Shown: in pieces, positions 37,334-49,396 of the stretch | Position numbering within the stretch: position 1 is the stretch's first letter | Layout: each line of letters begins with the position of its first letter | DNA from: Artemisia argyi | Taxonomy: Eukaryota; Streptophyta; Magnoliopsida; Asterales; Asteraceae | Length of the DNA stretch: 64,000 nt | Reading direction: 5' to 3' | NCBI GenBank assembly: GCA_030686995.1 | Contig: CM060696.1 | Span: 15,886,487 to 15,950,486 of the forward strand | Made by a program: the position numbers and the translations under genes | The notes under the pieces: generated by a model | Told to the model about the DNA's origin: nothing | What the model saw: the letters and a program-made list of their open reading frames with translations, nothing else | The model's database searches: none

Positions 37334-37694
37334 TGTAGAATACTAATTATGTTGGAAACATGATCAAGTGGTGTTGAGAGAGGCGTAGAAATGGGAGGAG
37401 GGAGGAAAGAAGAGAAAGAGAGGAACCTTGAAAGAAAAAGGAAAAGATTAGATTGAAAAATGAATGAAGGTCCAACCCTCTCCACATGTGGAGAGGGGTA
37501 TTTATAGTTACAATATTACGCCCACTCCCGGGCTGTGGATCAGGCATACAGTGGGTGAAGACCCGTTCCTTCTTCCACGGTGTTACTTAATCTAATACTA
37601 ATTAACTAATAAACAAACTAACTACGAGCTAACTTAATGCTATTACAATCATTAGGTGACCGAGACTTTTACAGGAATATTTGTATTCCTAACA
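37334..37694 (-). repeat. 3' LTR of inner copia
   Basis: 361 bp, identical by eye to 49397-49757. TATA-type CTATAAATAC at 37499-37508 (-) and a 22-bp perfect palindrome at 37476-37497. Confidence 0.95.
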
Positions 37695-40537
37695 ATCTCC
37701 CCCTAAGCGAGGTCACCTTTGAAATTAAGCTCTTTGGTCTTTAAGCATTCTTTAGTCTTTATAGCTCGTAGGATCTGATTCTTCACTTTTCTTCACACTT
37801 TGTACTTCAAGCAAGCGAACTTGTGATATGAATTCCTTTGAGACATGTGATCTTTGAGTTTCCTTTGAGATCATCGGCTAAAGTAAATCTCCAAGCTCAT
37901 CCATAGTCGTATTGCCTTCATGTGATGTAGTGACTTAAGGACCATCATGCTCACACTCTTCTAGATCAGGAGACTTGACTTTAGAGTTGTGGATCGGGAG
38001 ACTTTTTCATCAGAGTTGTGGAAACGTTGTTGGTAGTCTCTCAACATTTGCTGTAGCAAGCCTCTCATCTTCATTGATAGTGTGGAGGATGTGTGAGCAT
38101 GAGGTATGGATTGACCCGATTCAGCTGGAAACTGGAGCCATCAACGCCATCTTTATATGTGTCCCTGAAATGAAACAGTTAGCAATAAAGGTAGAGAACG
38201 AATATGGCTTTGTCATTCGTTCTGCGAGGACAGACTACCCTCCGGTTTTGTGAAAACCGACCTGTGATCAGGTAGAGTCTCTTTTAAAGAAGACTCTCCT
38301 TGACAGGAATTTCCAGCTTGTAGTAATGAATTTTCCAAAGAATCCACTTTGGAATCTTCATACTAAGCATGTTCTCATACCGGAACGTCTCAAAGCAGAC
38401 AGCACGATAGAGTGAATCGGTGAATTGATATTCACGGATTGATGAGAAACTGATTTATAGAAATCACTCGCGTGTCCTATGATAAACATTTTTGAGACAC
38501 GACGAGAGTTTTATACTTTGAATCACATTTCTATCAAAAATACTTTTGTTTGAAAGATATTACACAATCAATGTGCTAGAAAAGTTAGTTTGTGAGCACA
38601 TTGAAAGGTTTTAGCAAAAGTATCTGTCAATCCATATCCTGGAACAAGTTTGATTCAATGTTGAATCGCACCATTGTTGCTTTCCAGTTGTCACTTGATC
38701 ATTGATCCAAGATAGATCTCACATGTCACCTACCAAGAGCTTGAGTGATGTTCGCTCTAGAAGGATTTCCATCTTCATTGTGAATATTTTCATATCACTC
38801 GGATGTTCTGGCAATACCACAAGGACAATGCGTAGGACACTAAGTATTTTATCTTACTTTCCACATTGTGTGAAACAATAAGCATATTGGAAGTGTGTCC
38901 TAACGAGATTTATGGATGATCTCATGGCTCTAGACTCAATAGTGCGTTTTGATCCGCTCCTGGAGACTGGGGAGGCGTCTCCTGTTTTAGGTATCAACAT
39001 AGCTCGCAATGAGCGGTCGATACATTGCACAGGGTTCCCCGTGAGATTGAAACAAGCTCTTTTAAGAGAACTTGAGTGGTTGGGAAGTTTTGGTGCAGTG
39101 CGTCACTGGGTCCATGACGTCTTGTCTTCAATACCAGTGTTACCTTAGTAACCGCCAGTAGCATATGTATTGAACCCGGTTTCTGCCCTAAGGTTGAATA
39201 ATTGGAGGGCTATTTCTTTTCACCCTTTCTCATTATATTTCTTTTTCATTCTTCAACCCCTTCAGTGCTTACCGAGACTTCACCACTAGAACCTTGTTGG
39301 GTTTGTTCCAGTCCTAGCTCTATCTCAGTCCGCACTCTTCCCTTTCTCACTTTTCTCCTTTTTTCAATCATTCCTAAGGACTTCTATTCTATCTAGAGGA
39401 TTGTCCTTGGGAAGATCCTTCCGGTTCTGGTGGATCATGGGAATTCATACCTAACCTTAACCAACCTTATAACTCCATGCATAAAGATAAATGGTCGGTC
39501 TTTGGTATAACTTCCACAAACGCCTTTTGCTCCCCCTTAATATGTGCATCGATATTCGAAAGTGTTTAGCACATATGTGGGAGCCTATTGTTGAGTACAA
39601 AAGATCACTTTTGATTATCAGATTTCATATTTAAATCACATTCTCTCCCCCGATCAAAAATTTCAAATCTTTCGAGATTTTTGATCTCAATTGATTTAAA
39701 TAATTTAGAAAGCGTTTTTGGGAGAGAAATGCGGTCAAGTTTAATATTTTCTGATAAAAGGAACTTTTTCTTGCTCCCCCTCAAACTGTGAGGGAGGTTG
39801 TTATGTGTCAGATTTGAAGAGTTTGCAAAAGATTCGAAGTTTTAATGAAAACTCTTTGAAAAAATTTACTCATTCTGACACATAACCATCACAAATCATT
39901 TTGTTGCAAGGTATTATGTACGAAGTGTGGGGAGTTTTGATGATACATAAAATTTTGAGAAATCACTCTCCCCCTCAATCAATGACGGATGTTAAAGCAT
40001 AAATATTTTCATAAACTAGTAACGTCATTGATTGAGTGAAAATTTTATCAAACTTTGAGTTCAAATTGATTTTCAATCAAAATTTCATGGTACCACCAAG
40101 TTTTGCACAAACACTTTCCGGAAAAATCATAGAAGGGAAAGTATTTGGCGATAAAAAGAAGACTTCTCTTCTTTATCAAGAAATAATGCACTTAAGCGTA
40201 CATTAGATCGAGGGTGCATGAATATAAAGTAATTCACGCTCGGATGAACGGCACCCTTTGTTAGGAACAACCGTCTTTTTGGCGACGTGTTTTCCTTAAT
40301 TTTGAAAACCGGGTTGCTATCTGAAGAAATAGCAAACCATATTTAAAGAATGTTTTGAGATACGACATGTTTTTGAAAAGAACTTTATTTGAAACCGAAA
40401 AACTCTTGCTCAAGCATATGTATGATTCCGTGTCATTATTGAATGACATTTCTAGAATCGTACATAATATCGATTATACAAGAGACATGTTGAGAGAAGA
40501 ATATTTTTGAGATTTTGTGATTTTTCAGATTTTTATG

Positions 40538-40581
<44 letters not shown>

Positions 40582-40655
40582 TATATATATAGGTTTTATA
40601 TTTTTCTATTTTCTTTTTGATTTGATACTATACAAGGATATGTGAAGCAACCCCT
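37695..40655 (-). other. 3' non-coding region of inner copia
   Basis: No sense ORF of note. PPT-like tracts on the minus strand (CTCCCCC on plus) lie at 37697-37704 (abutting the LTR, the likely functional PPT), 39530, 39645, 39774 and 39968. It contains the module shared with the outer copia (38910-39445) and, just after pol, a T-run (40541-40578 on plus) followed by a TA run. The plus-strand ORF at 38912-39148 lies in the shared module and is probably not a gene. Confidence 0.7.
38910..39445. repeat. Shared 3'-region module, inner copy
   Basis: Counterpart of 36438-36900. Similarity seems to continue weakly to about 38880 (TCTCGTTAGGACACACTT against ATATCTTAGGAACACTTA). It carries an extra CACTAGAACC-containing block around 39265-39345 absent from the outer copy. 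Confidence 0.75.
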
Positions 40656-43600
40656 TTACTCCTCTTGATCTTCCTGAAGACATTTGAGATCCTCAGGTGT
40701 GAGACTCTTCATACCAAGGCGTGGGAGGATGAAGTGAAACCGTTCCCTAGAAAGTGCTTTGGTGAAGATATCGGCTAGTTGGAACTCAGTCCTCACAAAG
40801 TAAAGTTCCACAATTCCTTTCTCAACTTGTTCCCTGATGAAGTGATGTCGAATGTCAATGTGTTTATTTCTTGAATGCTGGACATTGTTGCAGCAGAGTG
40901 CAATTGCACTTTTGTTGTCACAGTACATAGGAATCTTATTGCAAATGAAACCATAGTCAGAAAGTTGAGATCGCATCCAGAGAATCTGAGCACAGCATGA
41001 TGACATGGCAATGTATTCAGCTTCAGTGGAGGAGATGGATGTACTCATTTGTTTCTTTGAAGACCAACTGACTAGCTTATTTCCTAAAAACTGTGCGCCC
41101 CCAGATGTACTGCGACGAGTGTCTTGACATCCAGCATGATCAGCATCCGAATATGCTGTGAGAGCCATAGAAGTTTCTTTAGGGTACCAAAGGCCCAAGT
41201 GGATTGTTCCTTTAAGGTATCGAAAGACTCTCTTGACAGCTTCCAAATGTTTCTTGGTGGGTTTGGATTGATACCGGGCACAAATGCAAACTGCGAACAG
41301 AAGGTCGGGTCTGCTTGCAGTAAGGTACATTAATGAGCCAATCATGCTTCGATACATGGTTTGATCGACCGGAATTCCCACATCATCTTCGTCAAGCTTT
41401 GAACGTTCAATCATTGGAGTATCAACTGAATCACTGGAGTCGAATCCAAATTTCTTCAACGTTTCATTGGCGTATTTGGATTGATTGATGAATATGCCAT
41501 TGGGGTTTTGAGAAATTTGCAGTCCTAGAAAGAATGACATTTGACCCATCATAGACATTTGGAATTCGGAGCTCATCTCTTGAGAGAAACGATCACATTC
41601 TGAGGGATCAGATGAGGCAAAGATGATGTCATCGACGTAGATTTGTACATGTAGGAGGTGTTTGCCTGTTTTTCTGGTAAAGAGGGTAGGATCAACAACG
41701 CCTTTGGAGAATTTGTTGGCCAGAAGAAATTTAGACAAGGTGTCGTACCATGCCCTGGGTGCTTGTTTAAGCCCATATAGAGCCTTCTTTAATCGATACA
41801 CGTGATTAGGGCGTTCTGGATCCACAAAACCTTCGGGTTGAGATACGTACACCACCTCTTTCAGATCCCCATTTAAGAATGCGGTCTTGACATCCATTTG
41901 ATAAACCACCATGTTTTGACTTGCAGCATTAGCGAGAAAGATCCTTATGGCTTCTATTCTAGCAACTGGGGCGAAGGATTCTTCAAAGTCAATACCTTCT
42001 TCTTGTCGATATCCTTTTGCCACAAGCCTAGCTTTGTTTTTCAGAACATCTCCATGCTCATCAAGTTTGACCTTGAATATCCATTTGAGAGCAATGATCA
42101 TAGCACACTCGGGAGGAGGTACTAGTTCCCAGACGTCCAGTCGGTCAAATTCATGAATCTCGTCCACCATTGCAGTGAACCATGAGTGTTTAGACATTGC
42201 ATCCTTGATGCTTTTTGGTTCAGCTTTAGAGAGAACAGAATTGAAGAAACACCATAATGCGTCAGTTGCAAGTTGCTTGCGGGTTGATACTGGACGTGAA
42301 GGGTTCCCAATGATGTTGTCAATAGGATGATCATTGGTCCATTTTCGAAGGTATTCATGGGGTTGAGAATGTGGAACTGAGGTAGCCGTGTTAGATTCAT
42401 CAGAGGATGTTACATCATTTGATGGTTCAGGGGCAAAGATGTTAACAAATGGCTCATTATCAGGTGGAGCAAAAGGATTAACTTCAGATGAATTATCTAC
42501 ATTTGCCGCTCGATGTGCAAGTGAAGGTTGGACATTGGACGTGCTGACCGATTGACTGATGGCGGGGGCTTCAGAATCCCATGACAGTGAAGTGGATGGA
42601 CCATTATTGTCATCTTGATCATTCACCACCCCATCTGGTGGTTGAACCATTGTAGCTTCGGGAGCATTCATCTGTTGAGGTTCAAAGTATTCATCAAACA
42701 TTGGGTCAAACAATTTCTTCCAATCTTCACTCGTAGGGGGTACAAAAGGAGCAGCAGGGATGGGATTCTGTACAAGCCTGGAACTAATTGGTCCAGGGGG
42801 CAAAAGGTTAGGTACGGGTCCAGAACTTGATTGTCCAGGAACCGGTTGCTCAGTCAGCTCATCGAAAGTAACGTGGATTGTTTCCATTATATCTCTGGTA
42901 CGTTTGTTGTAGATTCTGTACCCCTTTCGCTCTGGAGCATAGCCAACGAAGAAACCAATGTCGGCTTTGGCCTTGAGTTTCCCAAGGTCTTCACTGTCAT
43001 TAGTAGGATAGCACAGTGCACCAAAAACTCGAAGAAACGAAAGGTCGGGTTTTCTGCCATGAACCAGTTCATAGGGAGTTTTGCAGTGGAGAGGATGTAT
43101 CAAGGATCGGTTCTGAGTGTAACATGCGGTGGCAATTGCCTCAGCCCAAAGAAATAGAGGAGCTTTGGAAAAGATGAGCATAGTCCTTGCAGCTTCAACT
43201 AAGGTGCGATTGCGTCTTTCTACAACTCCATTTTGTTGAGGAGTTCTTGGTATGCTCTTTTGATGACTAATCCCGACACCTTCATAAAATAGAGTAAGTT
43301 GTCTGTTCACAAATTCTGTTCCATTATCAGTACGAACGACTCTAACTGTTTTGTTAAGACGGACTTGCAACATCTTGATGAGTTTGATGATGGTTTCAGG
43401 AGTTTCATCTTTTGATCGTAGAAACTTCACCCATGTGAATCGAGAGTAATCATCAACAATAACCAGCACATATTTCTTTCCATTGATACTTTGAATCCTC
43501 ATTGGTCCACAAAGATCCACATGAAGGGTATGAAGAGCTTCCATGATTGAATTGACGGTTTTGGGTTTATGGGTATGCTTTTTGCTTTTGCCCATTTGAC

Positions 43601-44205
43601 AGGCGGAACACAGATGATCTTTTTCATACTTGAGTCTGGGCAAGCCTCGAACAAGATCCTTACGTGTAAGTTCATTGATGGTACCGAAGTTCAAATGGTT
43701 TAAACGTCGATGCCACAACCATGACTTGTTCTTGGATGCTTTAGAGAGCAGACAAATTTGAGAGGACCATAGCATATCTTCGATGGAGATGGTGTAAAGA
43801 TTAGTGCCCCGACTCCCCTTGAGAAGATCAACACCATCTAATTCTCTAACAAAACAGGTGTGCTTTCTGAAGGCGACTTCGAGATCTGAGTCACAGAATT
43901 GACCAACAGAAAATAGATTGTGCCCAAGACCTTCCACGTAGTAGACTCTGGATATAACACTGTCTCCAAAGACATAATCACCATAACCCATTATAGACCC
44001 AAAATGGTCATTCCCAAACCTAACCGTACCAATAAATTTTTCCACGAAATTCTTGAGCCTTGAGCGATCACCAGTCATATGTTTTGAGCAGCCTGAGTCC
44101 AAATACCAAAGGACGATTTGTACGACCTGCATTTGAAACCAGACAATCGTGGATAACTGAAAAAGCTGGAGCCCCACACACAATTGGGGTCCGTTTGGTT
44201 AGAAC
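40656..44205 (-). CDS. pol: pol of inner copia: PR-IN-RT-RNaseH, uninterrupted
   Basis: About 1180 codons without a stop; the frame is open from a TAA at about 44205 and has no obvious own ATG before the protease, so it is presumably expressed by a frame change from the gag-linker ORF, which overlaps to 44075. Domains (residues counted from 44183): protease [12 protein letters not shown] (27-38), GAG-pre-integrase [13 protein letters not shown] (154-166), integrase with HVDLCGP (D about 223), RTDNGTEF (D about 285) and [10 protein letters not shown] (E about 322), reverse transcriptase with YVDD at 41628-41639 (about 850), RNase H with YSDADHAG (about 1010) and STEAEYIA, then LADIFTKAL near the end. 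All catalytic residues looked for are present. It would process particles, reverse-transcribe element RNA and integrate the DNA. Confidence 0.9.
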
Positions 44206-45391
44206 ACACAAATATTGGATTATCATAAGTAACAGGTATCTCACTGGAGTGTTCACATTTTGATGCACTAGAACTAGAAGTGGTATCTATTGCTTTTATA
44301 GGAAATAGTCTACTAGTAGGTCTCCACTTCCTAATAGGCATATCTCTAGAGTTAGTAGTCCTAGTCACTGGGCACATTTTCCTTGGAGTGAATTTCCTTC
44401 CAGTGGGTCTCCATTGATAACCAACATTAGTGAACACTTTTCCTGTTTTATTCCAGACTTGTTTTGCTCGTTTAACACTAGAAACATTCATATCTGGTGA
44501 TCGTATAATAGATTTAAGAAAATGCACAGCACATGCATCATGATTACCATAAAATAAGCATTTGTTACATGTCTTACAAATAGCATCAGAATTCGAATTA
44601 ATTACATCATTGTTCACACAAATGTTTGAAATAACTCGATTCCTTTCACTAAGCAACACTTTATTGTTCCTAGATGATTCTTCTACTTCCTTCATAAGTG
44701 AGCTCTTAGCCGGCAAAGTCCTATCATTCTTTGTATTGCCCTTAGGCTGTGACTTGCTAGCATTAGATACACCTTTTACTCCTGTAGAAGCAATGATGGG
44801 AACATTAGTCTGATTAGTTGCTACTTGTTTACTGGTGATCAAGATGGAGGATTGTGGCATGATTTGGGGAAAGTCAACTGTGACATGCTTATTGCCACTG
44901 AGAGGGTGCAATGCAGTTGTCCTATTCGACTTGGTATCATTCTTGGGGCATGATCCTATGGCATATTCTAATAATTCCTGGGCGCTATTAGTGAGGAAGC
45001 ACGCACCAATAATAACATCATCAAGTGGTTTAGCAATCCTCTCATCTTCAATGGTTTCTCTAAGTATGGCCAGACAATCCTTAAGATTTCTAAGATAGTT
45101 ATTATGAACTAACTTATTGTTCCTAAGGGGAAGAGAAACATTCACAGCATCGCACGCATATTTATTACAAGCAGGTACATTGGACATTGCATGATCACAT
45201 GAAACAACGGGCATTTTACCCTTTACCATGGTCTTTAGATTCTCAATTTCATTTACCAAAGAAGTGACTTTTTCATTGTTTTGGTCACGTGTTGTTTTGA
45301 TTGACTCAAACAATTCTTTATAACGTTGTTTAGCGTTGGACATTTCAGCACGAAGCCACTCATTTTCATGTTGTAACTCATTGATAATGCC
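44075..45391 (-). pseudogene. Coiled-coil gag-pol linker of inner copia, third segment
   Basis: Same frame as 48073-45395 but behind a TAG at 45392-45394 (NFQK*GIINELQHENEWLRAE). Begins helical (ENEWLRAEMSNAKQRYKELF), then becomes Asn/Ser/Lys-rich with a short Cys cluster (CKTCNKCLFYGNHDAC, about residue 235 from the ATG at 45343) matching the CVFCRKSV region of the outer copia. It ends TQAAQNI plus stop, overlapping pol by about 130 nt in a different frame. Confidence 0.7.
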
Positions 45392-45394
45392 CTA

Positions 45395-48073
45395 TTTTTG
45401 AAAATTTTGAGAATCCATAGACTTCTGGTAATTGGTATTGATCACATCGCTTCTGTTCGATTTTAATTGTGCAATTTGGACCTTTAACTTCCGAATCGTG
45501 TTTGAGTGAGCTTGAATTACTTCATCCTTTTTGGCTAATTCAAAACATGTATCAAATTCAGGAACATCCGAAGATATCTTGGCATTTGATATTTTTATAC
45601 TTTCTTCTAGATGTTGATATTTTAATTGTAGGTTCAAATTATCAACTTCTAGTTTTGAGAAATTCCTGACCATGTTATCATGATCATCGTTTTGAATTTT
45701 TTTAATAAGTTTGTAATTCTCCCCCTCAAGCTCAATCACACGATTTTGGAAGACATTCAGAGTAACCGACATTTCATGAAATTGTCGAGCAGATAGCGCA
45801 GAGTCGGTAATAGTATAAAACACATCTTTAGCAATGCAGTTAGCAATCAAATTATCATTCATGATGAGAATGTTTTTCCTGTCAATTTCACTGTGTTTGA
45901 GATCAATAGCAAGTTGGTTACCCTCACTTTCCACTTCATCAAAAACCTTTTTCATTTGAGTCACATCATCATTAATGGTGTTTTTAAGTCCCTCAAAATG
46001 TTCTTCTAGAAGTTTAAAAAATGGCATAACTTCAGTTAGGTAACACTGTTTTGTTTGCTCAAAACCCCTTTCCCCTTCTGTAATCCCTGTAGGTGTAATT
46101 CTTATTTTACAGGTTTTCTCAAAGTCATTGAACAATTGACCAAGCACATACAGCCCAATTAGAGTATTACATTGTGTGGGAAGAGTGAAAGGGACAAGGT
46201 GCCTGGGTGTGTTCAGGGGATAGGCAGTTGGGTGAGCAATTCTAAACATAGTGCGTGTGTTGCCTACAACTCTTTCAGCTTGCATTTTCTCAATGTCAAT
46301 ATTCCAAAACACTTTTTCAGGAAAAATTCTCTTTTGAGGAACAAAAATTGCAGTGTGATTGTCATTTGCATAATCATAGTGAAACACGAGATTCTTAGCA
46401 ATGCATTTAGGATCCTTTAACCGTTCAGCAAGTTTTGCCCTAGTTCTATCCTCTGCCTCATTGATGTGGTCATAGGATCGAGTATCAGGAGGTGCATGGT
46501 TAGGTTCAAGCATAGTTTTTGCATCATATAATGCAGGTTGTGCACCTAGACCTAATTTAAGGAATCTTGCTTTGGGTTTGGAGGTATCATGTTCACTAAA
46601 TTCATCACTTAACTTCCTGTGGCTTTCCATCATTTGAGCAGATTGAATGGTTTGGCCCTGTGTGTACAACTTATCTTCCAATTTATTTTTTAACGTTTTT
46701 AATTTTGAGAAGTCATTTAGAAGTTTAGTTTCTTTATCCTTGAATTCTTGTTTGATTGTAGTCAAACCTTTTTGAACCTCAAGTTTTTGTTTGACGGTTT
46801 GATTCAATTGGTTCTTTAAAGAAACTAGTTCCCTTTTTAATGATTCTTGTTTGGAATTATTTTCAGATATGTAAGTACGCAGTTGCCATTCCATTTTCTG
46901 CTCACGTTCATTCAACTCAAACTTAGCACGCTGCTCATAAATGTTTACTTGATCCTTAAGGGCGTTAATTCTAGTGATCAGAGAATCATCCGGGTTGTAT
47001 ATAGAGTGCTCATATATCTCATGCTTACTAGAATCAATAGACGGCATGTCACTCGGTACAACTTGGGTTCCATTGTCATTCACATACATTTCATATGGGA
47101 TATTATTGGTATTACCCATATTTGTGATATCTGTGTTGACAATATTCTTGAGTTGTACAGAGCCACATGCCCCCTGTACAGGTGCAGAATTATTCAGATC
47201 ATGTTTAGAAGATGTTGGTACCTCAGAGATAGCAGACGTGCTGGATAAGTCAGGATGCTGTGAAGAGGATGCTGCTGCAGACAGATTTGCCATGAAGATT
47301 GTTTGAGCAGTTGGTTCATCATCCACGTCTGAGTCAAATGCATCACACTCTTCAACTTGAAAGATATTTGGATCATTAAGTGCCATGTCCTGAACAGGTT
47401 GATCATCCACATCAGCATCAAAGGTGTTCCCATCATTACCAGCCAGAAAGAGCAAAGCTTCTTCATCCAACACAGTCCCATTTTCTTGTGCCTGCATCAG
47501 CAGCATCTTGTTTTTGAAGTACTCAGAGTTTTGGGGACGTTTTGGGAGAGTGCAATTCCTAGCAATATGGCCCAACCCTCCGCAGTTGTAGCATTTCGGT
47601 TGCTTAGCTTGTGCTTGAAGAGCATTCCCAACTCTGTACTGCCCATTCTGTCTACCAGCATTTCTTTGGTTGAAGTTCTGTCTTCCCTGCACATTCTGCA
47701 CCACTACCCGACCATCTTCAATGACTGCCTGATTACGTGGATTAGATGAGATTCTGAGCTGGTTGTTAGTAGATGGGAGTGCAGCCCTGAACTGTTGGAC
47801 CAGTAAAGACACTTGGTTGGAGAGATTATCAATCATCATATCAGTGTGAGAATACCCAGAATCAAGTTGAGTATTCAATGCAGATGGTGAGGGAGTTGAT
47901 GATTGACTAATGGTTGGGGTAGACCTGGAGGATGATTGTGATGGTTGAACTTGATCTTTAGAGGTTTGATTAGGTTGTTGAACATTGGAGACAAAAGCAA
48001 GAGATTCATTTGTTGCAGACGGATTGAGCTTTTCTCGCATTAGCCGATCGTAAGCTGCATGTTTCTCATGTTG
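45395..48073 (-). pseudogene. gag: gag C-terminal half and coiled-coil linker of inner copia
   Basis: Open from the TAG at 48074 to the TAG at 45392. Begins QHEKHAAYDRLMREKLNPSA, then a Ser/Gln-rich stretch, an intact zinc knuckle CYNCGGLGHIARNC (about 47580-47597), acidic segments, and several hundred residues of coiled-coil-like Glu/Lys/Leu sequence (KETKLLNDFSKLKTLKNKLE). Both bounding stops are single TAG codons in an otherwise continuous frame. The knuckle would bind element RNA; the coiled coil presumably acts in assembly. Confidence 0.8.
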
Positions 48074-48748
48074 CTAGAGATACGCATACAGTTGTTCATG
48101 ATTGGTATGCCTGAGACCCTTGTTGAGCTTAACAGCCGTGACAAACCTATCCCATTCCGGTGCCATGTTGTTCACGAATTTGGAATTGAGCTGTATGTTG
48201 GGCATTGTCATCTTGATGGCTCTCATGTCGTTGACCAGCTTGTGAAATCTGACGTAATAGTCAGTGATGCTTTCACCTGGATTCATTTTGAAATGCTCAA
48301 ATTCATCGTATAGTTGTGACTCATGATCTTCTTTAGTTAACTCAGACCCTGCAAGAAGCATTTTGACATTATCCCAGACCGCCTTTGCTTCAGTGTTGAA
48401 GTTGATCAGTTTGTAGACATCTTTGGGAAGGCCTTGAATGATGATATTAGATGCTCTGATGTCTGCATCATAGCGTTTCTTTTCTTCTTCAGACAACTCA
48501 TTGTAAGTGCGAGGTCTATCTGGACCAAACACGGCCGGTAGTTGATCAGTTGCTTCTGAAATCGTGTCTCTAGTAGTACCCACTTGAAAGGGTCCCTCAT
48601 CGATGGATTTCAGGATGTTAACCCCATTATCTTTACCTAGACAGTACAGCCGTATCCTTTGAGCCCATGATTCATAGTCAGTTCTATCCAACATCGGAGG
48701 TCGGGTGTCAGACCCCGCAGCTTGAATGTCATCGGAAGAAGTCGACAT
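48074..48748 (-). CDS. gag: gag N-terminal (capsid-like) part of inner copia
   Basis: Starts at ATG 48748 (MSTSSDDIQAAGSDTRPPML), 224 codons to TAG at 48074. Contains LDRTDYESWAQRIRLYCLGK, ASNIIIQGLPKDVYKLINFN, KAVWDNVKMLLAGSELT and ESITDYYVRFHKLVNDMRAI, the conserved capsid fold region of copia Gag. The TAG sits at YAYL*QHEKHAAYDRLMRE where the family usually continues, so one G-to-T or C-to-T change would explain it. Suppressed readthrough is possible but unsupported. The outer copia has the homologous region at 14995-15620. Confidence 0.85.
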   Translation of the reverse strand: MSTSSDDIQAAGSDTRPPMLDRTDYESWAQRIRLYCLGKDNGVNILKSIDEGPFQVGTTRDTISEATDQLPAVFGPDRPRTYNELSEEEKKRYDADIRASNIIIQGLPKDVYKLINFNTEAKAVWDNVKMLLAGSELTKEDHESQLYDEFEHFKMNPGESITDYYVRFHKLVNDMRAIKMTMPNIQLNSKFVNNMAPEWDRFVTAVKLNKGLRHTNHEQLYAYL

Positions 48749-48774
48749 TACAAATAAATTAACCACAACTTAAC

Positions 48775-49165
48775 CACAATAAGATCCAACCGCAACTTAA
48801 CCACAACTTGACCAAACCGCAGAGTACTAACCTCAAACAATACCAAACCGCAACACAATCTAACCGCAGTATGAGCTAACCGCAACCAGAGCAAACCGCA
48901 GGCCAAAGACACTAACCGCAGATTATACCTAACCGCAGAAAATAACCAACCGCAGAAACAGTTAACCGCAAATGATTAACCGCAGAAAACTAAACGCAGG
49001 CAGACAACTAATCGCAGTGATAATGGTCCAAAAGTGTCACTATCGTTGCGTTTTGTTTGTATTCCCGAAATAGTAAACGCAGAAAGTTAAACGCAGCTCG
49101 CAGGACTTAACCGCAACCAAGCAATGGAGCAGTCGACTAAACCGCAACCAAGAAAACCGCCTAAA
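48775..49165 (-). repeat. Leader array of AACCGCA motifs (inner copia)
   Basis: Between PBS and gag ATG. On the plus strand AACCGCA occurs 13 times by eye, mostly as (T/A)AACCGCAG or AACCGCAA, plus about five one-base variants (AAACGCAG, AATCGCAG). In element-sense orientation the unit is (C/T)TGCGGTT(A/T). Spacing is irregular, roughly 15-30 bp. The position is equivalent to the palindrome array of the outer copia, but the motif is unrelated. Confidence 0.85.
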
Positions 49166-49380
49166 ATCAATTCCAAACTTCAAATAGCTTGATGATATTG
49201 TAACACACTCTACACTACAATGTTCCACAAACACTAATGAACATAAAAGGACATCACAAACATGTATAACAACACTAGAGGGATAAAACCAAGATGTTTT
49301 CCAAGAAAGTGACACCAAACTCACAAAACCACTCAAAACATCATCAAATTCGATTCTACAAGGCCCTAAGATGAAACCTT

Positions 49381-49394
49381 GGCTCTTGATACCA
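49381..49394 (-). promoter_or_regulatory. Primer-binding site of inner copia
   Basis: Minus strand TGGTATCAAGAGCC, two bases inside the 5' LTR. It matches the initiator tRNA-Met complement at TGGTATCA, with one extra A before AGAGC. Confidence 0.8.
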
Positions 49395-49396
49395 AT

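Noticed and set aside
38912..39148. Plus-strand ORF with KQALLRELEWL as a host or antisense gene
   Set aside because: The frame is broken relative to the homologous outer copy by a 1-nt difference, so protein-level conservation is not supported.
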